Shown here in pieces: positions 30,115-43,915 of a stretch of 64,000 nucleotides of DNA. A model generated the notes under the pieces. The model made no database searches. It worked only from the letters and a program-made list of their open reading frames with translations, and was not told the DNA's origin. How positions within the stretch are numbered: position 1 is the first letter of the stretch; every line of letters begins with the position of its first letter. The stretch covers positions 372,001-436,000 of the forward strand of contig CAWKMN010000001.1 of the NCBI GenBank assembly GCA_963850765.1, given 5' to 3'. Source of the DNA: CAWKMN01 sp963850765. GTDB lineage: Bacteria > Chloroflexota > Anaerolineae > Aggregatilineales > Aggregatilineaceae. Both the position numbers and the translations under genes were made by a program.

Positions 30115-31665
30115 TTGCCCGCACAGGCGCTTTATCTGAAATGGCGACCCCGCACCTTTGAAGACGTGATCGGCCAGGAACATATTACGCGCACGCTGCG
30201 CAACGCGCTGGTGCAGAACCGCATTCGCCACGCCTATCTGTTCAGCGGGCCGCGCGGCACCGGCAAAACGTCGAGCGCGCGGCTGCTGGCCAAGGCCGTC
30301 AACTGCCAGGAACGGGATCCGCTGAGCCGTCCGTGCAACCAGTGTCCGCACTGCATCGCCGTCAACGAAGGGCGTTTTCTGGACCTGATCGAGATCGACG
30401 CTGCATCCCACACCGGCGTGGACGACGTGCGCGATCTGCGCGACAAGATCGCGTTTTCTCCCAGTGAAGGCGGCTACAAGGTCTATATTATAGACGAGGT
30501 GCATCGGTTTTCCGGTGCGGCCTTTGATGCGCTGCTGAAGACCTTGGAAGAACCTCCTGCCCACGCCATTTTTGTGCTGGCGACCACCGAGATCGCCAAA
30601 GTGCCGGCCACCATCAAGAGCCGCTGCCTGATGTTCGAGTTCCGCCGCGTGCCGCTGGCTGAACTGGTGGATCTGCTGGCGCTGATCGCGGAGGAAGAAC
30701 ACGTCTCGATTGACCGGGCCGCGCTGGAACTGATCGCACGCGAAGGCACCGGCAGCGTGCGCGACAGCATCAGCCTGCTCGACCAGTTGATCGCGGACCC
30801 CGATGTGCATATCTCGCTGGGCATGGCGGAACAGGTGCTCGGTACGGCTGGCGGGCGTTATGTGTCCGATCTTGCGCAGGCGATCATCGAAAATGACGCG
30901 GCGTGGGGTCTGGACCTCATCAATGACACGGTAGACGGTGGTGCGGATCCGCGGCAGTTTGGGCGGCAGATAATCGAGCACCTGCGGCAAATACTGCTGG
31001 TCAAAATGGCGGGCGATAAGCTGGTCGATGTGACCGAGGAGCGCCGCGCGGTGCTGCGCGAACAGGCGGGCGCGGTGGGTCGCAAGGCGCTGCTGTCCGC
31101 GATCCGCGCGTTTAACTCGGCGGTGCAGGATTGGCAGGGCGGCTGGCAGCCGCAGCTGCCGCTGGAACTCGCGTTTCTGGAGAGCATCAAGCCCGTGATC
31201 GAGGACGAGCCGGTCGCCGTGGTGCGGCAGCCGATCCGCACGCAGGATGATCTGCCGAAGCCGGTAGAGCGTGTCGAACCGCCGGCTCCGCCGCGCACGG
31301 AAGGCGGGCTCCAGTTATCCGACATCACAACGCAGTGGGCGCAGGTGCTCAAGCGCGCCAAAGGGTACGATCGCAACCTGCCCGCGCTGCTCGAAAAAGC
31401 CCGCCCGCGCGATCTGCAAGGCGATGTGCTGATCCTGGGCATCGAAAACCCGATCTTCAAGCCCAAGCTCGAAACCGAGGATAAAAACAGCGCGCTGCTC
31501 AAGACGCTGCACGACGTGCTGGGTGTGCCGCTGCAGGTGAAATTCACGGTCACAACGCCAACGGGCGAGCGCGATCCGGGGGCCGATGATCGGCTGGCGG
31601 ACGATGACGTCCTGGCGTTCGGCGTCAACGAGTTGGGCGGCGAGGTCGGGGATTTTGAGGAATAA
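30115..31665 (+). CDS. dnaX: DNA polymerase III subunit gamma/tau
   Basis: This protein has 516 residues, starting at TTG 30115. A GGAGG at 30104-30108 with 6-nt spacing fixes this start, since no ATG is near. The clamp-loader AAA+ core carries Walker A GPRGTGKT (residues 45-52), the four zinc cysteines (64, 74, 77, 80), DEVH Walker B (127-130) and the SRC arginine-finger region (IKSRCLMFEF). Domain III and a Pro-rich linker follow, and a C-terminal tail (LPALLEKARPRDLQGD...) resembles a short tau end. It loads the sliding clamp at the replication fork. It heads the dnaX-ebfC-recR cluster that is conserved across bacteria. Confidence 0.96.
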   Translation: MPAQALYLKWRPRTFEDVIGQEHITRTLRNALVQNRIRHAYLFSGPRGTGKTSSARLLAKAVNCQERDPLSRPCNQCPHCIAVNEGRFLDLIEIDAASHTGVDDVRDLRDKIAFSPSEGGYKVYIIDEVHRFSGAAFDALLKTLEEPPAHAIFVLATTEIAKVPATIKSRCLMFEFRRVPLAELVDLLALIAEEEHVSIDRAALELIAREGTGSVRDSISLLDQLIADPDVHISLGMAEQVLGTAGGRYVSDLAQAIIENDAAWGLDLINDTVDGGADPRQFGRQIIEHLRQILLVKMAGDKLVDVTEERRAVLREQAGAVGRKALLSAIRAFNSAVQDWQGGWQPQLPLELAFLESIKPVIEDEPVAVVRQPIRTQDDLPKPVERVEPPAPPRTEGGLQLSDITTQWAQVLKRAKGYDRNLPALLEKARPRDLQGDVLILGIENPIFKPKLETEDKNSALLKTLHDVLGVPLQVKFTVTTPTGERDPGADDRLADDDVLAFGVNELGGEVGDFEE

Positions 31666-31704
31666 GCGCGCTCGTAAATGATCGAGTGATAAGGAGAAGA
31701 GTCA

Positions 31705-32097
31705 ATGGCAAAGCGAAAACATGGTGGCGGATTCGGTGGTCCGGGCGGTGGCGGGATGCCAAACCAGTCCTCACTGATGCGCCAGATTCAGAAGATGCAG
31801 GAAGACATCGAGGCGGCGCAGGCGGCACTCGAAGATGAAAAGATCGAAATCAGCGTGGGCGGCGGCGCGGTGATGATCGTGATCAACGGCCACCAGAAGG
31901 TCCAGTCGATCACGATCAACCGCGAGATGATCGACCTGGAAGACGAGGAATGGCTGACCGATCTACAGGATCTGCTGATGGTCGCCGCGAACCAGGCGAT
32001 CGAACAGAGCCAGGCGCTCCAGTCCGAGCGGATGCAGGGCGCAACCGGGGACATCAATTCCATGCTGCCCGGTGGTCTGGGCGGCCTGCTTGGATAG
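31705..32097 (+). CDS. ebfC: YbaB/EbfC family nucleoid-associated protein
   Basis: This protein has 130 residues. A Gly-rich N-terminus (GGGFGGPGGGGMPNQ) precedes the YbaB core: LMRQIQKMQEDIEAAQAALE, GGGAVMIVINGHQKVQSITI, and LTDLQDLLMVAANQAIEQSQ, ending with the usual GGLGGLLG tail. It forms a tweezer-like DNA-binding dimer. It lies 40 bp after dnaX and 6 bp before recR, and AAGGAGA precedes the start. Confidence 0.95.
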   Translation: MAKRKHGGGFGGPGGGGMPNQSSLMRQIQKMQEDIEAAQAALEDEKIEISVGGGAVMIVINGHQKVQSITINREMIDLEDEEWLTDLQDLLMVAANQAIEQSQALQSERMQGATGDINSMLPGGLGGLLG

Positions 32098-32103
32098 TGT
32101 GCC

Positions 32104-32706
32104 GTGAGCAAAGCGATTCCCAAGCCGGTGACGGACCTGATCGACGCTTTTTCGCGCCTGCCGGGCGTGGGGCCGAAGACGGCATCACGCCTGACGTATT
32201 ATTTACTGCGCGCGCCGGACGACCTGACGGCGTCGCTGTCGGCGGCCATTGGCGATCTGAAAGCCAAAACGCGCTACTGCTCGGTCTGTCATAACATCAC
32301 CGAGGACGATCCCTGCGAGATCTGCCGCGACCCCGCGCGCGATGCGTCGCAGATCGTCGTGGTCGAAGATCCGCTCGACGTGCTGGCGGTGGAAAAGACC
32401 GGCGCATTCAAGGGGCGCTACCACGTGCTGCACGGTGCGATCTCGCCGGTGGATGGCATCGGGCCGGAGAGCCTGAAGATCCGCGAGTTGGTAGCGCGCG
32501 TGCAGGCGGGCGGCGTGCTCGAAGTGATTGTCGCGACCAATCCCGGCATGGAAGGCGACGCGACGGCGATGTATGTGCAGCGTCAGCTTCTCCCGCTCGG
32601 TGTGAAGATCACCCGGCTGGCGCGCGGCCTGCCGACCGGCGGCGACCTCGAATACGTGGATTCGGTCACGCTGCTGCGCGCGCTGCAAGGGCGGCATGAG
32701 ATGTAG
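32104..32706 (+). CDS. recR: Recombination protein RecR
   Basis: This protein has 200 residues with a GTG start. It has the helix-hairpin-helix FSRLPGVGPKTASRL, the C4 zinc finger (Cys 59, 62, 71, 74 in CSVCHNITEDDPCEIC), a Toprim domain (VVEDPLDVLAVE...) and the Walker-like C-terminal PTGGDLEYVDSVTLLRAL. RecR acts with RecF/RecO to load RecA at gaps. It is the last gene of the dnaX operon, with a hairpin downstream. Confidence 0.96.
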   Translation: MSKAIPKPVTDLIDAFSRLPGVGPKTASRLTYYLLRAPDDLTASLSAAIGDLKAKTRYCSVCHNITEDDPCEICRDPARDASQIVVVEDPLDVLAVEKTGAFKGRYHVLHGAISPVDGIGPESLKIRELVARVQAGGVLEVIVATNPGMEGDATAMYVQRQLLPLGVKITRLARGLPTGGDLEYVDSVTLLRALQGRHEM

Positions 32707-32744
32707 CGGCGGTAGAACAGGATACGACAAAGTTTTCACCCGTT

Positions 32745-32763
32745 GGGCGCTCTGGCAGCGCCC
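32745..32763 (+). terminator. Hairpin after recR
   Basis: gggcgct (32745-32751) and agcgccc (32757-32763) form a 7-bp stem with a 5-nt loop, followed by atttat. It is plausible as a weak terminator between recR and the GH4 gene. Confidence 0.45.
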
Positions 32764-32792
32764 ATTTATCTGCCTGATGAGGAGCAGGATTG

Positions 32793-34091
32793 ATGCCCAA
32801 AATTACGTTTGTTGGGGCGGGCAGCACGGTGTTCGCCAAGAATCTGATGGGGGATATTCTCGGGTATCCCGAACTGGCGGATTCGACTCTGACCTTATTT
32901 GATATTGATCCCGACCGGCTTTGCACGTCCGAGATCGTGGCCCACAAGGTTGCGAATGCGCTCGGCGCTCATCCCCGGATCGAAGCCACAACCGACCGGC
33001 GCGCTGCGCTCGACGGTGCCGATTACGCGATCTGCATGATCCAGGTGGCGGGCTACAAGCCGGGCACCGAGATCGATTTTGAAATTCCCAAAAAATATGG
33101 GCTGCGCGCGACGATTGCCGATACGCTGGGCATCGGCGGGATCATGCGTGGGCTGCGGACGATCCCGGTGCTGCTGGAACTGTGCGCTGATATGCAGGCC
33201 GTCTGCCCGGACGTGACCTTTTTGAATTATGTCAACCCGATGGCGATGAACACCTGGGCGATCCTGAAGGCCACGCCGATCAAGACGGTCGGGCTGTGCC
33301 ACAGCGTGCAGGGCACCGCCATGCAGTTGGCGGACGACATCGGCGTGCCGTTCGAGGAGATCCACTATATCAGCGCCGGGATCAATCATATGTCGTTTTA
33401 CCTGCGCTTCGAGCGCAGCGGCGAGGATCTCTACCCGCTGCTGCACAAGGTGATCGACGAAGGGCGCGTGCCCGACTGGAACCGGGTCCGGTACGAGATG
33501 CTCAAGCGGCTGGGCTATTTTGTGACCGAGTCGAGCGAGCATTTTTCGGAATATGTGCCCTGGTTTATCAAGCGCGATCGCCCGGATCTGATCGAACGGT
33601 TCAACATCCCGCTGGATGAGTATATCCGCCGCTGCGAAAACCAGATTGCTGACTGGGAAACCATGCGCGCCGAGTTTGAAGATCCCACCAAATCGATCCA
33701 GATCGGGCGCAGCTCGGAATATGGCTCGACCATTATTCGCAGCCTGGAAACCGGCCAGCCGAGCGTGATCTACGGCAACGTGCTGAACCACGGCCTGATC
33801 GATAATCTGCCGCCGGGATGCTGCGTCGAGGTGCCGTGCCTGGTGGATAAAAACGGCATCCAGCCGACTCACATCGGCGCGCTGCCGCCGCACCTGGCTG
33901 CGCTGATCCAGACGAATATCAACGTGCAGGCGCTCACGGTCGAAGCGGCGCTGACGGGCCAGCGTGAGCACATTTATCACGCCGCGATGCTCGATCCGCA
34001 CACCGCCGCCGAACTGGATCTCGATCAGATCTGGTTGATGGTGGACGATCTGCTCGAAGCGCACCACGACTGGCTGCCGGCGTATCATTAG
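32793..34091 (+). CDS. GH4-family alpha-galactosidase / 6-phospho-glucosidase-like enzyme
   Basis: This protein has 432 residues from the ATG at 32793, 8 nt after GGAG. The N-terminal Rossmann motif ITFVGAGSTVFAKN binds NAD. The Mn-binding pair is Cys169-His170 in GLCHSVQGT and His199 in GINHM. GH4 enzymes use an unusual NAD-dependent redox and elimination mechanism. The CHS..NHM pattern and absence of a phosphate-recognition loop favour the MelA/AglA group acting on alpha-galactosides, but exact specificity is inferred. It has no sugar transporter neighbour here. Confidence 0.88.
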   Translation: MPKITFVGAGSTVFAKNLMGDILGYPELADSTLTLFDIDPDRLCTSEIVAHKVANALGAHPRIEATTDRRAALDGADYAICMIQVAGYKPGTEIDFEIPKKYGLRATIADTLGIGGIMRGLRTIPVLLELCADMQAVCPDVTFLNYVNPMAMNTWAILKATPIKTVGLCHSVQGTAMQLADDIGVPFEEIHYISAGINHMSFYLRFERSGEDLYPLLHKVIDEGRVPDWNRVRYEMLKRLGYFVTESSEHFSEYVPWFIKRDRPDLIERFNIPLDEYIRRCENQIADWETMRAEFEDPTKSIQIGRSSEYGSTIIRSLETGQPSVIYGNVLNHGLIDNLPPGCCVEVPCLVDKNGIQPTHIGALPPHLAALIQTNINVQALTVEAALTGQREHIYHAAMLDPHTAAELDLDQIWLMVDDLLEAHHDWLPAYH

Positions 34092-34211
34092 GCTGGATTC
34101 GCAAATCGGTTTTGGGCGGGGCGTAACCGATCCGCCCCGGTGTTTTTCCCTCCGAATCGTGGTGTTCGCGAGGTCGTGGCGGAGCAATCCGAAGAATTTC
34201 CAGAATAGCCC

Positions 34212-34345
34212 TTGACAGGGGGGTAGGGAGTGGTAGAATGAGGGACCTTCGGGGGGGCGGTGAAACGAAACGCCAGCCGAAGGCAAGCGAAATCCCAACC
34301 AACGGGCAAGACGCCCTTGTCAGGGGCGCGGGAACGTGGTAAGAT
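34212..34345 (+). promoter_or_regulatory. Tandem rRNA operon promoters P1 and P2
   Basis: P1 has TTGACA (34212-34217), a 16-bp spacer and TAGAAT (34234-34239). P2 has TTGTCA (34317-34322), a 17-bp spacer and TAAGAT (34340-34345). The two are about 106 bp apart and lie 350-480 bp before the 16S gene. Tandem promoters are usual for rrn operons. Confidence 0.8.
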
Positions 34346-34475
34346 GGGAAGACGCTCAGACAGACAGGGCGGATGGTGAGCGGGCAGGGTATCGGAAGCT
34401 CACCTAACAACCCGCGCAGGAGGCACAAGACCGCAACAACTTGGGGTAAGGCGAACAAGTGGACTGTGTGTCTTG

Positions 34476-34564
34476 AGCCGGCGAAAGTCGGCTTTTGCGT
34501 TCTGCGACCCACCGGCAGGGTGGGCGACCCACCGGCGAGGTGGGCGACCTACCGGCAGGGTAGG
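34476..34564 (+). promoter_or_regulatory. rRNA leader hairpins, including three tandem 20-bp palindromic repeats
   Basis: A small hairpin agccg...cggct with four T (34476-34496) looks attenuator-like. Three 20-bp units follow (34505-34524, 34525-34544, 34545-34564), each a cgaccc-accggc...ggtggg hairpin. In unit three both stem sides changed together (ccacc to ctacc, ggtgg to ggtag). Confidence 0.6.
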
Positions 34565-34695
34565 CCGGCACCTTAACAACAGCAGAGTGACAGGAAGCCG
34601 TTTGTCGTGCGGGGGACCGCGGGACAAACAGGGATGTGCGAGCAACCCATCCAATGAGGATACAGCCCGATGGGGAACCATCGGGGGGTAAATTC

Positions 34696-36201
<1,506 letters not shown>

Positions 36202-36346
36202 AGTGGCCATTAGCCGGTAGCGATAGCGGTTAGCTAAAAGCGAAGCAAAACGTTGAGACGCAAGTCCAACGCCCACTTGCACATCCCATCTTCCTGTCAC
36301 TGAGCTGAGGTTAAGGGCCGAACCGCCGTCAGGCGGCGCGCTGCAC

Positions 36347-36421
36347 GGGTCTGTAGCTCAGCCTGGTTAGAGCACTCGCCTGATAAGCGAGAGGTCATCC
36401 GTTCGAGCCGGATCAGACCCA
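36347..36421 (+). tRNA. tRNA-Ile (anticodon GAT)
   Basis: This 75-nt cloverleaf has acceptor stem GGGTCTG/CAGACCC, anticodon stem CTCGC/GCGAG with loop CTGATAA, T-arm CATCCGTTCGAGCCGGATC and discriminator A. It sits in the 16S-23S spacer, the classic location. Confidence 0.97.
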
Positions 36422-36484
36422 CTCGAAGCGGTTTGCGATGAGCCGTTAGCTATAAAAGCTAAAGGCCCAACGCCCAACGCCTGA

Positions 36485-36557
36485 GGGGACGTAGCTCAGC
36501 TGGGAGAGCGGTGCCTTTGCAAGGCATAGGCCAGGGGTTCGAGTCCCCTCGTCTCCA
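36485..36557 (+). tRNA. tRNA-Ala (anticodon TGC)
   Basis: This 73-nt cloverleaf has acceptor GGGGACG/CGTCTCC (one G-U), anticodon loop TTTGCAA and T-arm AGGGGTTCGAGTCCCCT. It is the second spacer tRNA of the rRNA operon. Confidence 0.97.
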
Positions 36558-36619
36558 AGTCCGCCGGTGGCGATGAGCGGTTAGCCTTGAGCTAAACGCC
36601 GACAGCGCCCAAGGCCATC

Positions 36620-36648
36620 TTGACGGCGGGATGGACAGCGAGTATACT
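36620..36648 (+). promoter_or_regulatory. Predicted internal promoter between tRNA-Ala and 23S
   Basis: TTGACG (36620-36625), a 17-bp spacer and TATACT (36643-36648) is a near-consensus sigma70-type promoter. It starts 62 bp after tRNA-Ala and 352 bp before 23S. Confidence 0.6.
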
Positions 36649-36768
36649 GGTCGGACGGTTAACGCACGGTTAGCGGAGCGCACGGCGGACTTGGTAACAC
36701 ACACAACGGCAGTGGTGGTGGACAACTAGGCAAGACGACAGCGTCGAGCGCGCGATGAGCTATTGCAG

Positions 36769-36794
36769 CGGCCCGGCAGATGTCGGGCCGTTTT
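36769..36794 (+). terminator. Terminator-like hairpin inside the 16S-23S spacer
   Basis: cggcccg (36769-36775) pairs with cgggccg (36784-36790) and four T follow. It lies downstream of the internal promoter, so it could act as an attenuator or end a short RNA. Confidence 0.6.
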
Positions 36795-37000
36795 GGTTGG
36801 ACGCACCGAACCGTGAGCGAGCCGCCGCCGCTCACACGAAACACTAACAACTTAAGCACCACCAACCGCGTATCGCGGTCGACGGGTGATGACGATGGGG
36901 AGCTATCGTCGTCAGCGGTCGGGTGAGATACCTGAGAACCTTAACAAGTGCATATAGCGATAGTAACGCGAGAACAACAATTTCTCCGTATCACATGTAG

Positions 37001-39898
<2,898 letters not shown>

Positions 39899-40026
39899 CC
39901 CGTGATACGGAGAAGTTGTCGCTCTCACGCTACCTATCGCTTTATGCACTCAGTCATACCTGCGCTTGGCGGTTAGCTCACGGCTAACAGCTAATCGCTA
40001 ATCGCTCGTTTTCACCGGTCAGGTGG

Positions 40027-40140
40027 TTGGTGTCTGTAGCGGTGGGGGTACACCCGGTCCCTTCTCGAACCCGGTCGTTAAGCCCACCCGCGCCGAGGGT
40101 ACTGCGGGGGTAGCCCCGTGGGAGACTAGGTCGATGCCAA
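40027..40140 (+). rRNA. rrf: 5S ribosomal RNA
   Basis: The ends ttggtgtc and gatgccaa pair. The internal ggtcccttctcgaacccgg and the gggagactaggtcg loop E/domain are typical of 5S. Length is about 114 nt, 130 bp after 23S. Confidence 0.93.
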
Positions 40141-40194
40141 CTCCCTGACCCTTCCTTTGTTTCTAACCTGTCTATTCATTCAAATACGCTGATT

Positions 40195-40217
40195 TCCGGC
40201 TCAAGGGCCGGATTTTT
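40195..40217 (+). terminator. rRNA operon terminator
   Basis: tccggc (40195-40200), loop tcaagg, gccgga (40207-40212), then five T. It lies 55 bp after 5S. Confidence 0.85.
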
Positions 40218-40291
40218 GTGTTTCTAGCGGGTGGTGTATACTCTGAATGGCGTTTCGGGTACAAACCGGAATCAAACGAGGAGGCAGGTGC

Positions 40292-43200
40292 GTGCGACGG
40301 TTCATATTATTCTTTGTGCTGATCGTGGGGCTTCTGGTACTGGCGGCCGGCTGTCAGGGCCGTGTCAGTACAGTCGAGCCGACCGCAACCAGCATCGAAT
40401 ATGCCACCGCGCAGGCGGCACGCGCAACGCAGCTCGCCATGCCGCCGACCTGGACTCCCCTGCCAACCGATACGCCTTCTCCTACGGCCACTGAAACGCC
40501 CGATCTTGAGGCGACCGCCCAGGAAGAAACCGCCCGGATAAACCAAACCGCCGAGTCCCTGCAATCCACACTCAACGCCGCGTTCCAGGCGACGCACGAC
40601 GCTCAGCCCACCAATACACTCTATCCGACCTACACGCCCGAGCCATCCGCGACGCCGACCGAACGCGTGGTGCCAACCGCCACCCCGACTCTCGATCAGC
40701 CCAGCACACGCGCCGCCGAAGAAACACAGCAGGCCGCACTCGCCGCGCAGATCGAACAATCTGTCGCTGAAACTCTGGAAGCGTTCACGCCGGAGCCAAC
40801 GCAGACTCCACGCCCGACGTATACGCTTTATCCGACTTCGACCGCGCTGCCCACGGCCACCGCCACCGATACGCCCGAACCAACCCTGACGGCGACGCCG
40901 GAACCGTCGCAGACTCCACGCCCGACCTATACGCTCTATCCGACATCTACGGTGCTGCCCACGGCCATCGCCACCGATACGCCCGAACCGACGCTGACCG
41001 CCACGGCCACACTCGAACCGACCCTGACGCCGCTGCCCGATCTGCGCGAGACTCGTGCGGCGCTCAGCCAGGAACATGCGACGGATACCGCGATGATGCA
41101 GACGGCGTTAGCCGGGACGCTGGAAGCCTTCACGCCAGTGCCGACACAAACACCGCGCCCGACGTATACGCTCTATCCGACGTCTACGGTGCTGCCCACG
41201 GCCATCGCCACCGATACGCCCGAACCGACGCTAACCGCCACGGCCACTCTCGAACCGACCCTGACCGCCACCGAGACCCCGCTGCCCACCCTTACGCCGA
41301 CACTTGATCGAGAAGCGACGGTTGTGGCGGAAGAAACTCGTCAGGCGGAGTTCGAGCTCCAGGTGGAACAGGTGGCCGCCGCGACGATTGAGGCATATAC
41401 CCCGGTGCCGACACAAACGCCGCTCCCGACCTACACGCCCTATCCGACGTATACGGTCGTGCCGTCGCCCACCGTGCCGCCCACCCTGACGCCTTCTCTC
41501 ACCTGGACGGCCGTGCCGCCAACCGCGACGCTGACGCCGGTGCCGCCGACTGCCACGCTGACCTCGGTGCCGCCAAGCGCCACATGGACTCCCGAACCTC
41601 CTACTGTGACATGGACGCCCGCGCCGCCCACCGAGACGCTGGTTCCGCCCACGCAGGCAATCACGCTGGTGCCGACGCTCCCTGCACCCACGCCCGATCT
41701 GTTCGCGTCGGCTACCGCGCAGGCTGAATGGGAACAGCACGGATCACTCCAGCGGCACTCGAATCAGCGCAGATGACGGCCACGGCTATCATTTCTGATG
41801 CGACGTCCACGGCGGGCGCACTTACCACGGCGACCGCAGAGAACACCACGCCGACCCTGTTCCCCTACGAAGCGACGGCTACGGCAATGGCCGGTACGCC
41901 AAGACGGACGCCGACTCCCATCCCAACCGTTGATTTCGGCGCGACCGCGACGCAGATGGTCATGAACGCGACCGCGTCCGCCGAGGCGATCCTGGCGGCG
42001 TATCAGGTGACGATTACGCTGCCCGATGACTGGCAGGACGGCGGCGTTGGTCCGAATCTCCACTATTACACGGATGGCACGGCACAGCTGTATGTCTACG
42101 GCGGTGACCGGGCGTACTTCGCCTATCAGTGGGGCATTCCCGAAGATGTGACGGATCTGGATGAAGCGACCGAAGCCCTGGCCACTTATGCGCTGGGAGA
42201 TGTCATCGAATCCGACCTGGATAACGTGGGGCAGGTGGCGGTCGAAGCTGCCGGCGATTACGAGGGCTGGTTGTACCTCATTCCCCAAGAGGACACCTGG
42301 GTGATCGTCTCGGGGAGCGCGCCAACGGATGAGTTCGAGACCTACCGCGCGGACGTGTTTGATCCGGCGGTGCTGTCCGTGCAGGCCGGCGAACCAGAGC
42401 CACTGCCGGTTACGCCAACTCTACCCCCGCCGGCGACGCTTGAAACTGCGGCTACTGAAGTGATCGCCACGCCCACCGCGGCCAATCCGATGATGCTGAC
42501 GCAGACGCAGGTGCTGCTCGACCTGACGATGACAGTAACTTCCTACGTCACGCCGACGGCCAGCGCGACGCTGACATTTACCCCGACGCCTACGTTCACG
42601 CCATCGCCTGAATTCGGCGCGACAGCTACCGCCCGGATCGTCGAAGTCACGGCGTCGGCTGAAGCGCTCGCGGCTCTGCCCTCCACTGCTTCCTTTGACG
42701 TGCCCGAGGGTTGGGAAGCGCCAGCACGGCGAGATGAAAACAGCCAATATCTGACCGATGGAACCGCGCGGATCTTCGTCTACAGCGGTGATGCAGCCTA
42801 TTTCGCCGAAGACTGGGGTATTCCCGAAGACACACCGGCGCTACCCGAGGCTGCTGAAAGCCTGGCGGCGCGTGTGGGTGGGACCGTGGGGGAATCGCCG
42901 CTGGCGAACGCGCTTCCGATCGTCCTGCTGCCGGGTGGCGGAATGCAGAGCATCATCTATCTGGCTCAGGACTCGCCCTGGGTGCTCGTATCAGCGATTG
43001 CGCCGGTGGATGAGTTCGATGCCTACCGGGCGGACGTCTTCGAGCCGCTCGTGCAGTCCATCGGGAACGCCGAAGCCGATGTCCCCATGCCGGTTCCGGC
43101 CGGAGAGACGACGCCCACGCCGCTGCCGGTGAAGCCGAGCGTGACTCCGACGCCGGTTGAAGCAAGCGCCACACCGATCCCCGCAAAACCAAGCGCGACC

Positions 43201-43803
43201 CCGCTTCCCGTCGAAGCGACGGCGACTCCGGCTCCGCAGCCCGTGACGTTTGAGAGCTATTCGAACAAGGCGATCGGGCTGGCGCTGGACATCCCAACCG
43301 GCTGGGTGGAATACACGGACCCGTCGATGGTGCTGCCGGAGATGGGCGTCATGGCGGTGTTCTTCTTCTCAAATCCTGCCGACGCCGGCAGCGTCGAGGA
43401 TACGCCGACCGATCCCGCCCTGTTCTTGATGCGCATCGGGACGAATTCTCTGGATTTCCTGGGAGTCGCGAACATTAAAACGCCGGCAGAGCTGCTGTTC
43501 CAGGCATTCGGCCAGGAAAGTGACGAGGTCAAACCGTTTACGCTGGAAGATTACCCGGCGGCCCGTGCCCTGATCCGGGGTGACACGGAGGACGACGAGG
43601 ACGGCATCATCTACGCGCTCGACCTGGGTGAGGACGGCTGGTTAGTCGGCGGGCTGGTCGTACCGGTGGGTTACAACGTGCTGCTCCTGGACGAAACGAT
43701 CATGATGCCGGTGATGCGTTCCGTCCAGGTGATTGGGCCCGTATCGACCGACGCGGGTGATGTGGAGATTACGCTGACCCCAACCCCCACGCTCCGACCG
43801 TAA
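40292..43803 (+). CDS. Lipoprotein with long Thr/Pro repeat stalk and three C-terminal domains, one frameshift
   Basis: The GTG at 40292 follows GAGGAGG by 7 nt. VRRFILFFVLIVGLLVLAAG ending in a lipobox Cys (LAAGC) marks a lipoprotein. The stalk has near-identical units of about 36 residues containing QTPRPTYTLYPTST and DTPEPTLTAT, three strong copies and one weak. The frame shifts near 41740 and then continues to 43803. Two homologous domains follow (YYTDGTAQLYVYGG...GIPED and YLTDGTARIFVYSG...GIPED, each ending DEF.TYRADVF). A third, PsbP/DUF1795-like domain begins SYSNKAIGLALDIPTGW. Total length is about 1,170 residues. A TATACT box lies at 40237-40242. Function is unknown; a surface-displayed sensor or binding protein is inferred. 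Confidence 0.78.
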
Positions 43804-43829
43804 ACCAGGTTATCATTAAGTTTTGATAA

Positions 43830-43856
43830 GACCTGCTCAAAGAAGCGGGTCCTTTT
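43830..43856 (+). terminator. Rho-independent terminator of the lipoprotein gene
   Basis: gacctgct (43830-43837) pairs with agcgggtc (43844-43851) with one G-T pair, followed by cttttg. It is 27 bp after the stop. Confidence 0.7.
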
Positions 43857-43915
43857 GTTGATGGTGGGGTTATAACCAACACTTGTGTGTTTTCAATCCC
43901 TGAGGAGATTTACGT

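Noticed and set aside
32895..34298. A 467-codon frame antisense to the GH4 gene
   Set aside because: Same reasoning: the sense strand has the NAD and metal motifs, the antisense reading none.
40800..41460. Tandem DNA repeats resembling a CRISPR array
   Set aside because: Units of about 108 bp lie in one long reading frame and encode Thr/Pro repeats, with no unique spacers or cas genes nearby.
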